A stretch of 64,000 nucleotides of DNA from Pseudomonadota bacterium (GTDB lineage: Bacteria > Pseudomonadota > Gammaproteobacteria > Halothiobacillales > Halothiobacillaceae): the NCBI GenBank assembly GCA_021801265.1, contig JAJYYE010000001.1:1-64000 (forward strand), given 5' to 3'. The translations under genes and the position numbers were made by a program. The stretch's first letter is position 1; each line of letters opens with the position of its first letter. This document shows, one piece after another, positions 52,836 through 62,374 of the stretch. The notes under the pieces are model-generated. The model saw only the letters and a list, made by a program, of their open reading frames with translations, made no database searches and had not been told where the DNA came from.

Positions 52836-54050
52836 ATGTATCCGCACCACCATCACCTGCTGCGCGCACTGAAATCCTTCGGTCATCGTCTATACCGCCA
52901 CTTGTGGATGGCGGCCTGGTTTCCGCATATTCCGCTGGCTTTGGCCGTAGGGCTTTCCGGGCTCCTGCAAATCCGCCAAACCTTAACGGTGGTCAGTGAA
53001 TTCATCACCCTGCCGCAACAAGCGCTGACCCGCCTCACAGAAGGGTTTGATGCGTCAGCCATTCGCGGCGTGCCACATGATGTGATTGGCGTGCTGCTAA
53101 TGATGATGTCCATTGGCTTAATCATGCGCTCGCGCCTCGCCTGGATGGTCACCTTGCTGATGACTGCGGCAAGTTTACTGCTGGAACTCAGCCCCTATGC
53201 ATCGCAACCGCTATGGCTGGAATTTATTCACGGCAGCTTATTGATTTTACTGATCTTGTCGCGTGAACACTTCCAGCGCGCCAGTCTGGCCACCGGCACC
53301 TTGTTTGCCACCACCGGCATGCTGCTTACCATCAGCTTTGGTGTGGTTGGCGCATATGTATTGGGCGCACAATTCAAACCCGGGATTCCTGATTTCGTTA
53401 CCGCGTTGTATTTCACCATTGTCACCATGTCTACGGTGGGTTACGGCGACATAATCCCCATCACGTCTGAAGCCCGCCTGTTTACCATCAGTTTGGTGAT
53501 CTTGGGCTTATTGGTGTTTGCGACTTCACTGACGGCCATTTTAGGGCCAATGATGAACAAACAATTACTGAACCTGATTCAACCCCGGAGAAAACCGATG
53601 CAGCGCAAAGATCACATTATCGTGGTGGGCAATGGTTCACTCGCCCGCAATGCGGCTAAATCATTGGAAACACGCGGCCTGAGCGTCACCGTGATTTGGC
53701 CAACCAAACCGCCCGAGTGTGCCGATCTACCCTGTGATTTAATCATTGGCGATGGCAGCGACAGCGAGATTCTGCTGCAAGCGCAAGTCGATACCGCCCG
53801 CGCTGTGCTGGCGCTGACCGATGATGATTCCGATAACGCCTTCATTATTCTCGCGGCCAAGGATGTGAACGAAAAAATCAAAACCGTGGCCGCCGTGAGT
53901 GATGCGCACAACATGGATAAGCTTAAGCGGGTTCACCCCGATGTGGTGCTGGCCCTGCCCGTGATTGGTGCAGAATTACTCGCCATGGCGTTAAGCGGCG
54001 AAGACATCAAGGCAGATGCGTTATTTGAGCAACTGTTGCAATTGGATTAA
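52836..54050 (+). CDS. Voltage-gated potassium channel with TrkA-N domain
   Basis: STVGYGDIIP selectivity filter; IIVVGNGSLARNAAKSLE Rossmann domain. Confidence 0.93.
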   Translation: MYPHHHHLLRALKSFGHRLYRHLWMAAWFPHIPLALAVGLSGLLQIRQTLTVVSEFITLPQQALTRLTEGFDASAIRGVPHDVIGVLLMMMSIGLIMRSRLAWMVTLLMTAASLLLELSPYASQPLWLEFIHGSLLILLILSREHFQRASLATGTLFATTGMLLTISFGVVGAYVLGAQFKPGIPDFVTALYFTIVTMSTVGYGDIIPITSEARLFTISLVILGLLVFATSLTAILGPMMNKQLLNLIQPRRKPMQRKDHIIVVGNGSLARNAAKSLETRGLSVTVIWPTKPPECADLPCDLIIGDGSDSEILLQAQVDTARAVLALTDDDSDNAFIILAAKDVNEKIKTVAAVSDAHNMDKLKRVHPDVVLALPVIGAELLAMALSGEDIKADALFEQLLQLD

Positions 54051-54070
54051 TTGGTCTTGAGTAACTCAGA

Positions 54071-54874
54071 ATGTCGATATATAGTGAAGGTGATTTTGGT
54101 GAATTTGTCCTGCCGTTAGCCCTACGTCTGGGCGGGCAGGAAATTTCAAATCGGCGGTTAAAGCTGCTGGAAGCCGTGCGCCACACAGGTTCGATCAGCG
54201 GTGCAGCCAAAGCCATCGGCATGACCTACAAAGCCGCTTGGGATGCCATTGATGCCATCAACAACCTCGCGGCCAAACCCGTGGTGGTTGCCCAGCATGG
54301 CGGATCGGGCGGGGGTGGCGCGGTGCTATCGGTCTATGGTGTGGAGCTGATTACCGCTTTTGGCAAGCTGGCCGCCATGCAGACCGAGCTCACGGCGCTG
54401 TTTCAACATCACCAAATCGAACATCTCACCCACGATTTACGGAGTATTTTGATGAAAACCAGCGCACGCAATACCTTTTCCGGCACCGTAACAGCTGTCA
54501 TCCCGGGCGCTGTGAACAGTGAAGTCGTTTTACATATTCAAGGTGGTGATGAACTCATCGCGATCATCACCAACGGCAGCGTGGAAAACATGGGGCTGAG
54601 CGTAGGCAAAACCGCGTACGCGCTGATTAAATCCAGCTTTGTAATCGTATCCAAAGAACCTGTGACCACCTCGGCGCGCAACCAGTTGTGCGGCACGGTA
54701 GAGCGCGTCACCGATGGTGCGGTGAATGCCGAAATCGTGATTAAACTCGCCGGTGGCAATTTAGTCACCGCCATGATTACCGAAGGCAGCACCCAATCAC
54801 TAGGACTGGAAGTCGGCGACAAAGCCTGCGCGATCATCAAAGCCAGTCATATCATTGTGGGTATAGATAACTAA
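54071..54874 (+). CDS. modE: Molybdate-dependent regulator ModE
   Basis: LLEAVRHTGSISGAAKAIGMTYKAAWDAIDAINNLA HTH plus two Mop/TOBE domains. Confidence 0.94.
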   Translation: MSIYSEGDFGEFVLPLALRLGGQEISNRRLKLLEAVRHTGSISGAAKAIGMTYKAAWDAIDAINNLAAKPVVVAQHGGSGGGGAVLSVYGVELITAFGKLAAMQTELTALFQHHQIEHLTHDLRSILMKTSARNTFSGTVTAVIPGAVNSEVVLHIQGGDELIAIITNGSVENMGLSVGKTAYALIKSSFVIVSKEPVTTSARNQLCGTVERVTDGAVNAEIVIKLAGGNLVTAMITEGSTQSLGLEVGDKACAIIKASHIIVGIDN

Positions 54875-54885
54875 GTTTCGCCGTG

Positions 54886-54915
54886 GCACGCTCTGTTGGG
54901 CGTGCTTTTTTTTTT
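54886..54915 (+). terminator. Intrinsic terminator between modE and modA
   Basis: GCACGC-tctgttgg-GCGTGC followed by ten T. Confidence 0.85.
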
Positions 54916-54922
54916 CGCCATT

Positions 54923-54946
54923 CGATATATATCTTAATAAACATCG
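54923..54946. promoter_or_regulatory. Candidate ModE operator upstream of modA
   Basis: CGATATATATCTTAATAAACATCG: 24 bp, same overall layout as the E. coli modA operator as I recall it (CGTTATAT-N8-ACATAACG). Confidence 0.6.
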
Positions 54947-54956
54947 GAGATCATCC

Positions 54957-55727
54957 ATGAAAAAAATCCTCAACATCACCATCGGTGCCACTTTTGCCAT
55001 CACCGCCGCCTTCAGCAGTGCCCAAGCCGACACCATCACGGTGGCCGTTGCCGCCAACTTCACCAAGGCAATCGGGGCAATCGGCAAAGAATGGACACAA
55101 GAAACCGGTAACGAGGTGCATTTCTCGTTTGGCCCGACGGGCGGCCTGTATGCGCAAATCAACAACGGCGCACCGTTTGATGCCTTCTTCTCTGCCGACA
55201 CCAAAACCCCGAAAAAACTCGTCGATGAAGGCAAGGCCAGCGATTATTTTGCATACGCCCAAGGCAAACTCGCGCTGTACAGTACAAGTTTGCCGGTTAC
55301 CAAGGACCCAACCGCCATCATCAAAGGCGGCGACTATAAATTCCTGGCCATCGCTAACCCCAAAGGTGCCCCATATGGCAGCGCGGCGGTGCAAGTGCTC
55401 GAAAAAATGGATATGTATAAAAAGCTCGATAGCGAGAAAAAAATCGTCCAAGGGGAAAGCATTACCGCCACCTTCCAATTTGTCATGACGGGCAATGCCC
55501 AACTCGGCTTCGTGGCACTCTCGCAAATTAAAGACCCCGAAAGCCCGGCCAATGGCAAGGGGGAATTCTGGCTCGTGCCACAAGAAGATTACTCGCCCAT
55601 CAATCAAGCGGCCGTACTGATTAAAGACTCCAAACATGCCGCCGCCGCCAAAAGTTTTATGGCGTTCATGAAGAGCCCGGCTGCTGTAAAAATCATCGAA
55701 AGTTACGGTTACGAAATTCCGAAATAA
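54957..55727 (+). CDS. modA: Molybdate-binding protein ModA
   Basis: Signal peptide then DTITVAVAANFTKAIGAIGKEW; AQLGFVALSQI. Confidence 0.96.
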   Translation: MKKILNITIGATFAITAAFSSAQADTITVAVAANFTKAIGAIGKEWTQETGNEVHFSFGPTGGLYAQINNGAPFDAFFSADTKTPKKLVDEGKASDYFAYAQGKLALYSTSLPVTKDPTAIIKGGDYKFLAIANPKGAPYGSAAVQVLEKMDMYKKLDSEKKIVQGESITATFQFVMTGNAQLGFVALSQIKDPESPANGKGEFWLVPQEDYSPINQAAVLIKDSKHAAAAKSFMAFMKSPAAVKIIESYGYEIPK

Positions 55728-55850
55728 TCGGAATCATGCCCTGCCGTGTCGGAAATACCCCCTGCGCTGCAGGAGGGGTTTCAACCCCGACCAATGCAGC
55801 CAAAACCCTAAAAGCCCGGGGCAATCACCCCAACCAACACGAGCTTGACC

Positions 55851-56543
55851 ATGCAGATATTCGGCTACCCACTTGATGTGGATCCCATTCTTCTCACCCT
55901 GGAAGTGGCGGCCATCACCACGGTGGTATTGCTGATGATTGGTACCCCCATTGCCTGGTTTTTGTCACAGATGCGTTCCCGCGCCCGCATTTTTTTGGAA
56001 GCCCTGGTCGCGCTGCCGCTGGTATTACCGCCGACCGTACTCGGTTTTTACCTGATTATCGCCATGAATCCAGACGGCACCATCGCCAGCTTGCTGCGCG
56101 ATATCGGCATCCACCAACAGCTTACCTTCAGCAAAACGGGCCTTGTGATCGGTTCGGTGGTTTACTCGCTCCCATTTACGGTACAACCCATTATGGCGGC
56201 GTTTGAAGCCCTGCCCATGCCAATCGTCGACGCCGCCCGCACCATGCGCGCCGCGTTTTTTGATCGATTTTTCACCGTAATTGTGCCGCTGGCGCGCCAG
56301 GGTTTTTTGGTGGGATCAGTGCTCACCTTCGCGCATACGGTGGGAGAATTCGGCGTGGTGCTGATGGTCGGTGGCAATATCGAAGGCCAAACCCGCACGG
56401 TATCCATTGCGATTTTCGACCATGTGGAATCGTTTGAATATGCTGATGCCCATATGCTGTCCATCATCATGGTGATTTTCTCGATGCTGGTGCTGATGTT
56501 TGTCTATGCACTCAATCGCAAGCTTCAAATCAAGCAGGCATAA
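55851..56543 (+). CDS. modB: Molybdate ABC transporter permease ModB
   Basis: EALVALPLVLPPTVLGFYLI; ARTMRAAFFDRFFTVIVPLARQG; HTVGEFGVVLMVGG. Confidence 0.96.
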   Translation: MQIFGYPLDVDPILLTLEVAAITTVVLLMIGTPIAWFLSQMRSRARIFLEALVALPLVLPPTVLGFYLIIAMNPDGTIASLLRDIGIHQQLTFSKTGLVIGSVVYSLPFTVQPIMAAFEALPMPIVDAARTMRAAFFDRFFTVIVPLARQGFLVGSVLTFAHTVGEFGVVLMVGGNIEGQTRTVSIAIFDHVESFEYADAHMLSIIMVIFSMLVLMFVYALNRKLQIKQA

Positions 56544-56547
56544 CCCC

Positions 56548-57654
56548 ATGTTTAAAGGTAATTTACAGCTCGAATTGGGCAATTTCACACTCGATTCCGG
56601 CAAATTTGCGTTCGATTCAACTGGTGTGACTGTCTTATTCGGCCGTTCTGGCTCTGGCAAATCCACCTTGCTGCGCGCCCTATCGGGGCTGGATAAAGAC
56701 ACCCGTGGCACGCTGCAATTTGGCAACGAGGTATGGCAAAACGGCCGAAAAGCCCTGCCGGTTGAGCGGCGAGATATTGGCTTTGTGTTTCAAACGGCCG
56801 CCCTGTTACCCGGCAAAACCGTGCAAAGCAACCTGGACTACGCCATCAAGCGCGTGCCCAAGGGCCGCGCCCATGGTCCTTCACCGCAGGAAATCATCGA
56901 TCGCGTCGGGATTGGTTATCTGCTGGACCGGTCAGTCGATAACCTCTCCGGCGGCGAACGTCAGCGCGTGGCCATTGCCCGCGCCCTGCTCACCCGCCCA
57001 CGACTGCTGATGATGGACGAACCGTTGTCCGCCCTTGATTGGCGCGCCAAAACCGAGTTACTCACGCTGATTGAATCGGTGATTGCCGATTACCAAATTC
57101 CCACGCTCTACATCACCCATACCCCCGTGGAGGTCGAGCGGCTGGCAAGCCGTGTAGTGTTTATGGCCGATGGCCGGATTACCTCGGTCGAATCATTGAC
57201 AGAGGCCACCACCCGCATCGACTCGCCGCTGTTTACCGAAGAAGGTCCCGTATCGGTACTGCACGGCGTGATGGGGGCAATCGATGATGACGGCCTGATT
57301 GCCTTTGAATCGACCAAAGCTGATGTCTTCACCTTTTGGCTGAATCGGGCGGAGCACGCCAACACGCCAACACCGAAAACACCGAAAACACAGGCACGGT
57401 TGCGCGTATTGGCGCGGGATGTTGCCATCGCCCGCCAGCGCTATTCAGACATCAGCATGCTAAACCAAATTCCCGCCACGATTGACCGCATCGAAGCCGA
57501 TCCAGAAACCCACCGACAAGCCGTATTTTTAACCCTGGATGACGGCCAGACCCTCATCGCCGAACTCAGCCGTCGCTCGGTAGCAACGCTTGATTTGGCG
57601 GCAGGACAAAGCGTATTTGGCTTGGTGAAAACCGCCGCGTTGATGGATCAATGA
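56548..57654 (+). CDS. modC: Molybdate ABC transporter ATPase ModC
   Basis: LFGRSGSGKSTLLRALSGL; NLSGGERQRVAIARALLTRPRLLMMDEPLSALD; C-terminal TOBE. Confidence 0.96.
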   Translation: MFKGNLQLELGNFTLDSGKFAFDSTGVTVLFGRSGSGKSTLLRALSGLDKDTRGTLQFGNEVWQNGRKALPVERRDIGFVFQTAALLPGKTVQSNLDYAIKRVPKGRAHGPSPQEIIDRVGIGYLLDRSVDNLSGGERQRVAIARALLTRPRLLMMDEPLSALDWRAKTELLTLIESVIADYQIPTLYITHTPVEVERLASRVVFMADGRITSVESLTEATTRIDSPLFTEEGPVSVLHGVMGAIDDDGLIAFESTKADVFTFWLNRAEHANTPTPKTPKTQARLRVLARDVAIARQRYSDISMLNQIPATIDRIEADPETHRQAVFLTLDDGQTLIAELSRRSVATLDLAAGQSVFGLVKTAALMDQ

Positions 57655-57679
57655 ATCGTTATTGATCAAGGGAGTATTC

Positions 57680-58158
57680 ATGGGGAAATTCAAACGCCCC
57701 ACACAAGGATTTATCGACGGTGCCGCCATGAAAATCAAAGCCGCCGCGCTGGATAAACTCATGATCTTCCCGCTCGCGGGACTGGCGATCGGCGTGATCG
57801 GCGGGCATGTTTCAAACTGCTCTGATTGGCGGCGCGCTGGCGCCCGATGGCCCTTTACATTGGGTGATTGGTGTAATTGCGGGTTTGATTATCGACATCA
57901 AACTGGCGGGCAGCCTGTCGCTTGCCATCTCATTACCCACCATACTCGTCAGCTTTGTGCGCTACTCACAATCGGGCCATTTTGGTGTACTCAAACGGGA
58001 ACAGCCGCTTTTTTCGGTATGACGGCCGGTTCATTTCCGGTGCAGCTTTAGGCAACTTGGCCATCGGTTTTATCGCCCCCGATTGGCTGATTGTCGCACT
58101 CACGGTCACTTTATTGAGTTCGGCGTACACAACATTTCAGCACAGCCGCGCGCATTAA
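57680..58158 (+). pseudogene. Decayed TSUP (TauE/SafE) family membrane protein
   Basis: Three successive frames carry MGKFKRPTQGFIDGAAMKIKAAALDKLMIFPLAGLAIGVIGG / DIKLAGSLSLAISLPTILVSFVRYSQSG / GAALGNLAIGFIAPDWLIVALTVTLLSSAYTTFQH. Confidence 0.75.
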
Positions 58159-58170
58159 CTCAATGTGCGA

Positions 58171-58479
58171 TTAGTCGCCGCCTTCGTCGTGATGGCCGTC
58201 GCCATGATGATCCCTTCGATCATCATGGCGACGCTCGTCCTGCCGATCTCGCCAGTATCGGTCATCACGGTTACGGCGCTCATCGGGATAGACATAAACC
58301 GGCGCATCATACTCCCGCCGCGGTGCCACAATGACATAGGCCGGTGGTGGTTCGCGGTGGTAGTCACGCCCACCGTCACTTGATCCCCCTAAAATCAAAT
58401 TCCAATTGAGCCCATCGGCATGCACGGTGGGCGCAGTGCAGGCCATAACGGCCAGAGAAGCCAAGAAAATGCGTCGCAT
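58171..58479 (-). CDS. Exported hypothetical protein with Arg/Asp/His-rich tail
   Basis: Signal peptide MRRIFLASLAVMACTAPTVHA; C-terminus DRYWRDRQDERRHDDRRDHHGDGHHDEGGD. Confidence 0.7.
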   Translation of the reverse strand: MRRIFLASLAVMACTAPTVHADGLNWNLILGGSSDGGRDYHREPPPAYVIVAPRREYDAPVYVYPDERRNRDDRYWRDRQDERRHDDRRDHHGDGHHDEGGD

Positions 58480-58563
58480 ACACCATCCCCAAATTAAGCT
58501 CACAAAAAAAAGTGATCGGTGAAGAAAACCGATCACAGGCGCTTTATTAATCAGTCTTCCTGA

Positions 58564-58875
58564 TTAATCGGGATTTGGGCCTTCCGCTTTGTTTTCCAGA
58601 ACTGCCCCCGATTGCGCATCGACGCCCACTTCATGGGTCACGGTGCCGGTTTGGATATCAAAGGAATAACGCAGCCCGCTGCCACCGGCTTCTTTTTCCA
58701 ATTCCTCATCGGTGATTTTACCGGGATACGCCTTAAGCGCAATGGTACGGGCCTCCGTGATACTCACCTTAGCGTTCTTGGCAAAGGATTCTCCCGTGTA
58801 GGCCTGGGCGGCGGCCATTCCGGCCACCGACAAAGCAACGCCAGTCATTGCAGCAATTAAAAAACGAGATTTCAT
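58564..58875 (-). CDS. PepSY domain protein, exported
   Basis: Signal peptide; KVSITEARTIALKAYPGKITDEELEKEAGGSGLRYSFDI. Confidence 0.9.
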   Translation of the reverse strand: MKSRFLIAAMTGVALSVAGMAAAQAYTGESFAKNAKVSITEARTIALKAYPGKITDEELEKEAGGSGLRYSFDIQTGTVTHEVGVDAQSGAVLENKAEGPNPD

Positions 58876-59011
58876 GGTACCGACCTCTTGAATGATTAAT
58901 GAACGTCAACCGTGTGTTGACAGGAGTTCAGAATACTCAAGGGAAAATTTCCAGTGCATGGCGGCCAGATGACAAATAGGTAATCTCATTATGCGGATCT
59001 ATCAATCAAAT

Positions 59012-59896
59012 TTACCGCCGCCATGTCAGCAACAACAACCGCGCACTGATATTAATCATCAGCACCATCCCCGTAATCAAAAACGCAGCCGCGTAAGCGA
59101 GTTGATGCGCCGACTCGTAGGGTTCGCCGATAAAGCTCCAGATCACGTAGGTGAGATAGCCCACCCCTTCGTGGGTGAAATGCCCCGTCCAGAGATAATT
59201 CGACCAACCGGCGGTGTACAATAACGGTGCGGTTTCGCCCAAGGCAATCGCCAAGGCCATTAGCACGCCGGTTAGAATCGGAATGCGCGCGGCGGGCAGT
59301 AACACCTGCCAAATCAACCGCCATTCGGAGCAACCCAAGCCATAAGCGGCCTCGCGGAAACTCTGGGGCACGGCCCGCAAGGCCATTTCGCTGGTGCGCG
59401 CGATGTAGGGCAACATCAAAATCGCGAGCGTGATGGAACCTGCCAGCAAGGAAAACTTCCAGCCAAAGCCAATCACCAGGGTGATATAACCAAAATAGCC
59501 CAAGACCACGGACGGCACACCGACCAGCACATCCGATAAAAACCGCGAGATTTTACCGATCCAACCCTCGCCGTGCTCCGATAAATACACGCCCGCACTC
59601 ACACCAATCGGCACAGCGATGGCCAGCGCGAAGCCAGAAAGCACCAACGAGCCCAACAGCGCATTGCGTAATCCGCCCGCAATACCTTGGGTATCTTCAG
59701 TGAAAATTTTGAGATTCAGCGCGGGCAAGCCCTTGATAAACACATAAACCAGAATGTGCAGCAACACAAACGCCAGTATCGCAAAGCTCACCGCCGCCAG
59801 CCCCCAAGTGAGGGCATCAACCATGCGCCGAAGCGGGCTGATGGCGAATAATTTGATTTTCGTTTGGGTGTGTTGGCGCGCGGTCATCTCCTTCAT
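59012..59896 (-). CDS. pstA: Phosphate ABC transporter permease PstA (start uncertain)
   Basis: FLSDVLVGVPSVVLGYFGY; EMALRAVPQSFREAAYGLGCSEWRLIWQVLLPAA. Confidence 0.92.
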   Translation of the reverse strand: MKEMTARQHTQTKIKLFAISPLRRMVDALTWGLAAVSFAILAFVLLHILVYVFIKGLPALNLKIFTEDTQGIAGGLRNALLGSLVLSGFALAIAVPIGVSAGVYLSEHGEGWIGKISRFLSDVLVGVPSVVLGYFGYITLVIGFGWKFSLLAGSITLAILMLPYIARTSEMALRAVPQSFREAAYGLGCSEWRLIWQVLLPAARIPILTGVLMALAIALGETAPLLYTAGWSNYLWTGHFTHEGVGYLTYVIWSFIGEPYESAHQLAYAAAFLITGMVLMINISARLLLLTWRR

Positions 59897-60867
59897 GTCC
59901 GGTTCCCCGACAGCCATAGCAAGCCACGGGCAGCGGCATTCACCAAAATTGAAATGACCATCAACAACAACGCAATTTCAGCCAGCGCATTCACCGCCAT
60001 GCCGGTTGGGTCTTGCATGGCGCTATCCAATTGCGAGGCAATGAACGAAGCCATGGTGGACACCGGATCATAAATATTGCCCGGTAGGCTATTGAGCGCG
60101 TTGCCGCTCACCATCAGCACGGCCATGGTTTCGCCCAATGCCCGCCCGAGCGCCAAAATCGACACCCCAATCAGCAGTTGTTTTTGTCCCGGCATAATAA
60201 TCCGCCGCACCACTTCCATGCGGCTAGCGCCCAAACTCGCACCCGCTTCCCGCAACGCCGCTGGCGTGGCGACAATCGCATCGCGCAAGCTTGCGGTAAT
60301 CAGTGGCACCACCATAAACCCCAGCACAATGCTGGCGGTGAGTAAACCGTAGCCACTGCCGACAGGCCCCCGAAAGACCGGGATAAACGAGCCAAACGTA
60401 TGTTCCAGCCATGGGAAAACTTCTTTACCCAAGAACGGGATAAGCACGAGATAACCCCACAAACCGTACACCACGCTGGGCACCGCAGCCAAAAGTTCCA
60501 CCAGAAATGAACCCACCGCTCGCGTCCAGCCGCCCAAGCCTTCGGCCAGAAAAATAGCGGCATACACCCCCATGGGTACGGCCAGAACCAGCGCAATGAG
60601 CGCAGTGAGCAAGGTGCCTACAATCAGAAACAGCACACCATAATTAGCGCGCGGCAAGACTTCGGTCCCATGCACGGTAATCGGATCGGCGTACATATTG
60701 CCGAGATTCCAACTGTTATGAATCAGAAAACCCAACCCATTGAATTTAATCGCAGGCCAGGCTGAAATGAATAAAAAAACCACAATCACAATGAGTGATA
60801 ACGGTAGTAGCGCAGCAACTGCCCCCAGTCCCCAATGAAACCGGAGACGATCCATCAAATTTTGCAT
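59893..60867 (-). CDS. pstC: Phosphate ABC transporter permease PstC
   Basis: LLAAVPSVVYGLWGYLVLIP; REAGASLGASRMEVVRRIIMPG. Confidence 0.94.
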   Translation of the reverse strand: MQNLMDRLRFHWGLGAVAALLPLSLIVIVVFLFISAWPAIKFNGLGFLIHNSWNLGNMYADPITVHGTEVLPRANYGVLFLIVGTLLTALIALVLAVPMGVYAAIFLAEGLGGWTRAVGSFLVELLAAVPSVVYGLWGYLVLIPFLGKEVFPWLEHTFGSFIPVFRGPVGSGYGLLTASIVLGFMVVPLITASLRDAIVATPAALREAGASLGASRMEVVRRIIMPGQKQLLIGVSILALGRALGETMAVLMVSGNALNSLPGNIYDPVSTMASFIASQLDSAMQDPTGMAVNALAEIALLLMVISILVNAAARGLLWLSGNRT

Positions 60868-60962
60868 AGGTTGGCTCCAAACGAATACAGCGAGCCCCTC
60901 TCGGTGCCCGCTGTATTACCGCGGCAAACGACAGGGAAAACCCTGTCATTAAACCCTGTTAC

Positions 60963-62039
60963 TTAGCCGCTAATCTTGGCGATTTGCGCTTCAGACTGCT
61001 TAACCACACTCGGAGGTAGCGCCACAAAGTTCACTTCTTTCATGAAGTGTTCGGCATTGCCGCCTTTAGGCGAAATCGACCAAGTCAGGAATTTCTTCAA
61101 AGTGGCGGCCATCTCAGCAGAAGGTTGCTTGGCATCAACCAATGCATATTCGTAGTTGATGATCGGATAACTTTCAGCGCCCGGCGCGAAAATCAAGCTA
61201 ACGCGCTGATCAGCGGGTGATTTTGGCACCATCGCTGCCGCGGCGGCTTTCACGTTTTTAATTTCGGGCAATACAAATTTGCCGTCTTTGTTTTCCAGCA
61301 GTGCTTCGCCCAATTTGTCGTCCCCGATCTGCTTCTTGAAGCTGACACCAATATAGGCAATGGAGTATGGGTTGTTCTTGATGGCATCAACCATGCCGGG
61401 GTTACCCACCGCGCCGATATTACCCTGCACCGGCGCCCAACTCACCGTCACGCCGTAGCTGTAATCGCTCGCCCATGATGGTGTTGAAGCAGTGAGGTAT
61501 TGGGTGAAAATAAACGTATCGCCAGACCCATCGGTGCGGTGCACAGTAACGATGGCGTGATCGGGCAGCTGAGTGCCGGGGTTCAATTTCGCGATTGAGG
61601 CATCATTCCAGTGCGTGATTTTACCGCTATAAATACCGGCCAGAACGGGGCCACTCAACTTCAAATGCTCATTATTCAAGCCCGGCACGTTGTAGTTAAT
61701 CATCTGGCTAGAAATTGCCATTGGGATGTTCAGCATACTGGGGTGCTGCTTCATTTGGGCATCGCTCAAATACGCGTCAGAGGCGCCAATTTGTGCCAGA
61801 CCTTGCATTGATTGTGCCTGGCCGGTGCCGCTACCGGTGCTGGCGGTGGTGAGCTGCACGCTGGGGTTTTCCCTCGTGTACACCGGCTGCCATAAATTAA
61901 ACAGCGGATACAACAGGCTTGACCCAGTTTCCAAAACCGACACCGTCCCCGCCGAGGCCGCACCAGCAGACATCATCGCAGAACCAGTCACCACACTCGC
62001 CACTATTAACCGTAACGTATTGCCAAACATTTTCGCCAT
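60963..62039 (-). CDS. pstS: Phosphate-binding protein PstS
   Basis: LETGSSLLYPLFNLW; VTVHRTDGSGDTFIFTQYL. Confidence 0.95.
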   Translation of the reverse strand: MAKMFGNTLRLIVASVVTGSAMMSAGAASAGTVSVLETGSSLLYPLFNLWQPVYTRENPSVQLTTASTGSGTGQAQSMQGLAQIGASDAYLSDAQMKQHPSMLNIPMAISSQMINYNVPGLNNEHLKLSGPVLAGIYSGKITHWNDASIAKLNPGTQLPDHAIVTVHRTDGSGDTFIFTQYLTASTPSWASDYSYGVTVSWAPVQGNIGAVGNPGMVDAIKNNPYSIAYIGVSFKKQIGDDKLGEALLENKDGKFVLPEIKNVKAAAAAMVPKSPADQRVSLIFAPGAESYPIINYEYALVDAKQPSAEMAATLKKFLTWSISPKGGNAEHFMKEVNFVALPPSVVKQSEAQIAKISG

Positions 62040-62131
62040 AAATCACCCCGTCATTGATATGCCTGATAAAACAAAAAGCAAGACAAATTAATAATCTTGC
62101 TTAATGAGAGGAGACACTATCAATAGTATTC

Positions 62132-62171
62132 ATGAACTTTTCGTGAACTTTTTATGAACAAACGATGACAG
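62132..62171 (-). promoter_or_regulatory. Four tandem 11-bp-phased Pho-box half-sites upstream of pstS
   Basis: Minus strand: CTGTCATcgttTGTTCATaaaaAGTTCACgaaaAGTTCAT, 7-mers every 11 bp. Confidence 0.75.
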
Positions 62172-62228
62172 CGCCGTGTTTATCTTAAAAACAGCCGCAT
62201 GAATTGAATACCAGTCTATTTTGCGGAT

Positions 62229-62374
62229 TTAACAGGCTGGTGAACACGTCATGAACGACGGCAAGACAAGGCGGAAATGGGCGAAAAACCGGAGTTTACA
62301 CACAGTAAATGAGGATTTTTAGCCCATGTTCAGCGCCGTATTACCGAACGCAATTGTGTTCACCAGGCTGTTAA
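62229..62374. repeat. Copy 2 of dispersed hairpin element with 19-bp terminal inverted repeats
   Basis: TTAACAGGCTGGTGAACAC ... GTGTTCACCAGGCTGTTAA (18/19); core GGGCgAAAAaCCggagTTTACacacaGTAAAtgaGGaTTTTTaGCCC. Confidence 0.85.

Noticed and set aside
52343-52999. 218-aa plus-strand ORF across the phr/K+ channel boundary
   Set aside because: Alternative frame overlapping two well-supported genes; Pro/Arg-rich composition typical of shadow ORFs.
54075-54082. CGATATAT at the start of modE as a ModE autoregulatory site
   Set aside because: Only one half-site; the expected partner at N8 is absent and it lies within codons.
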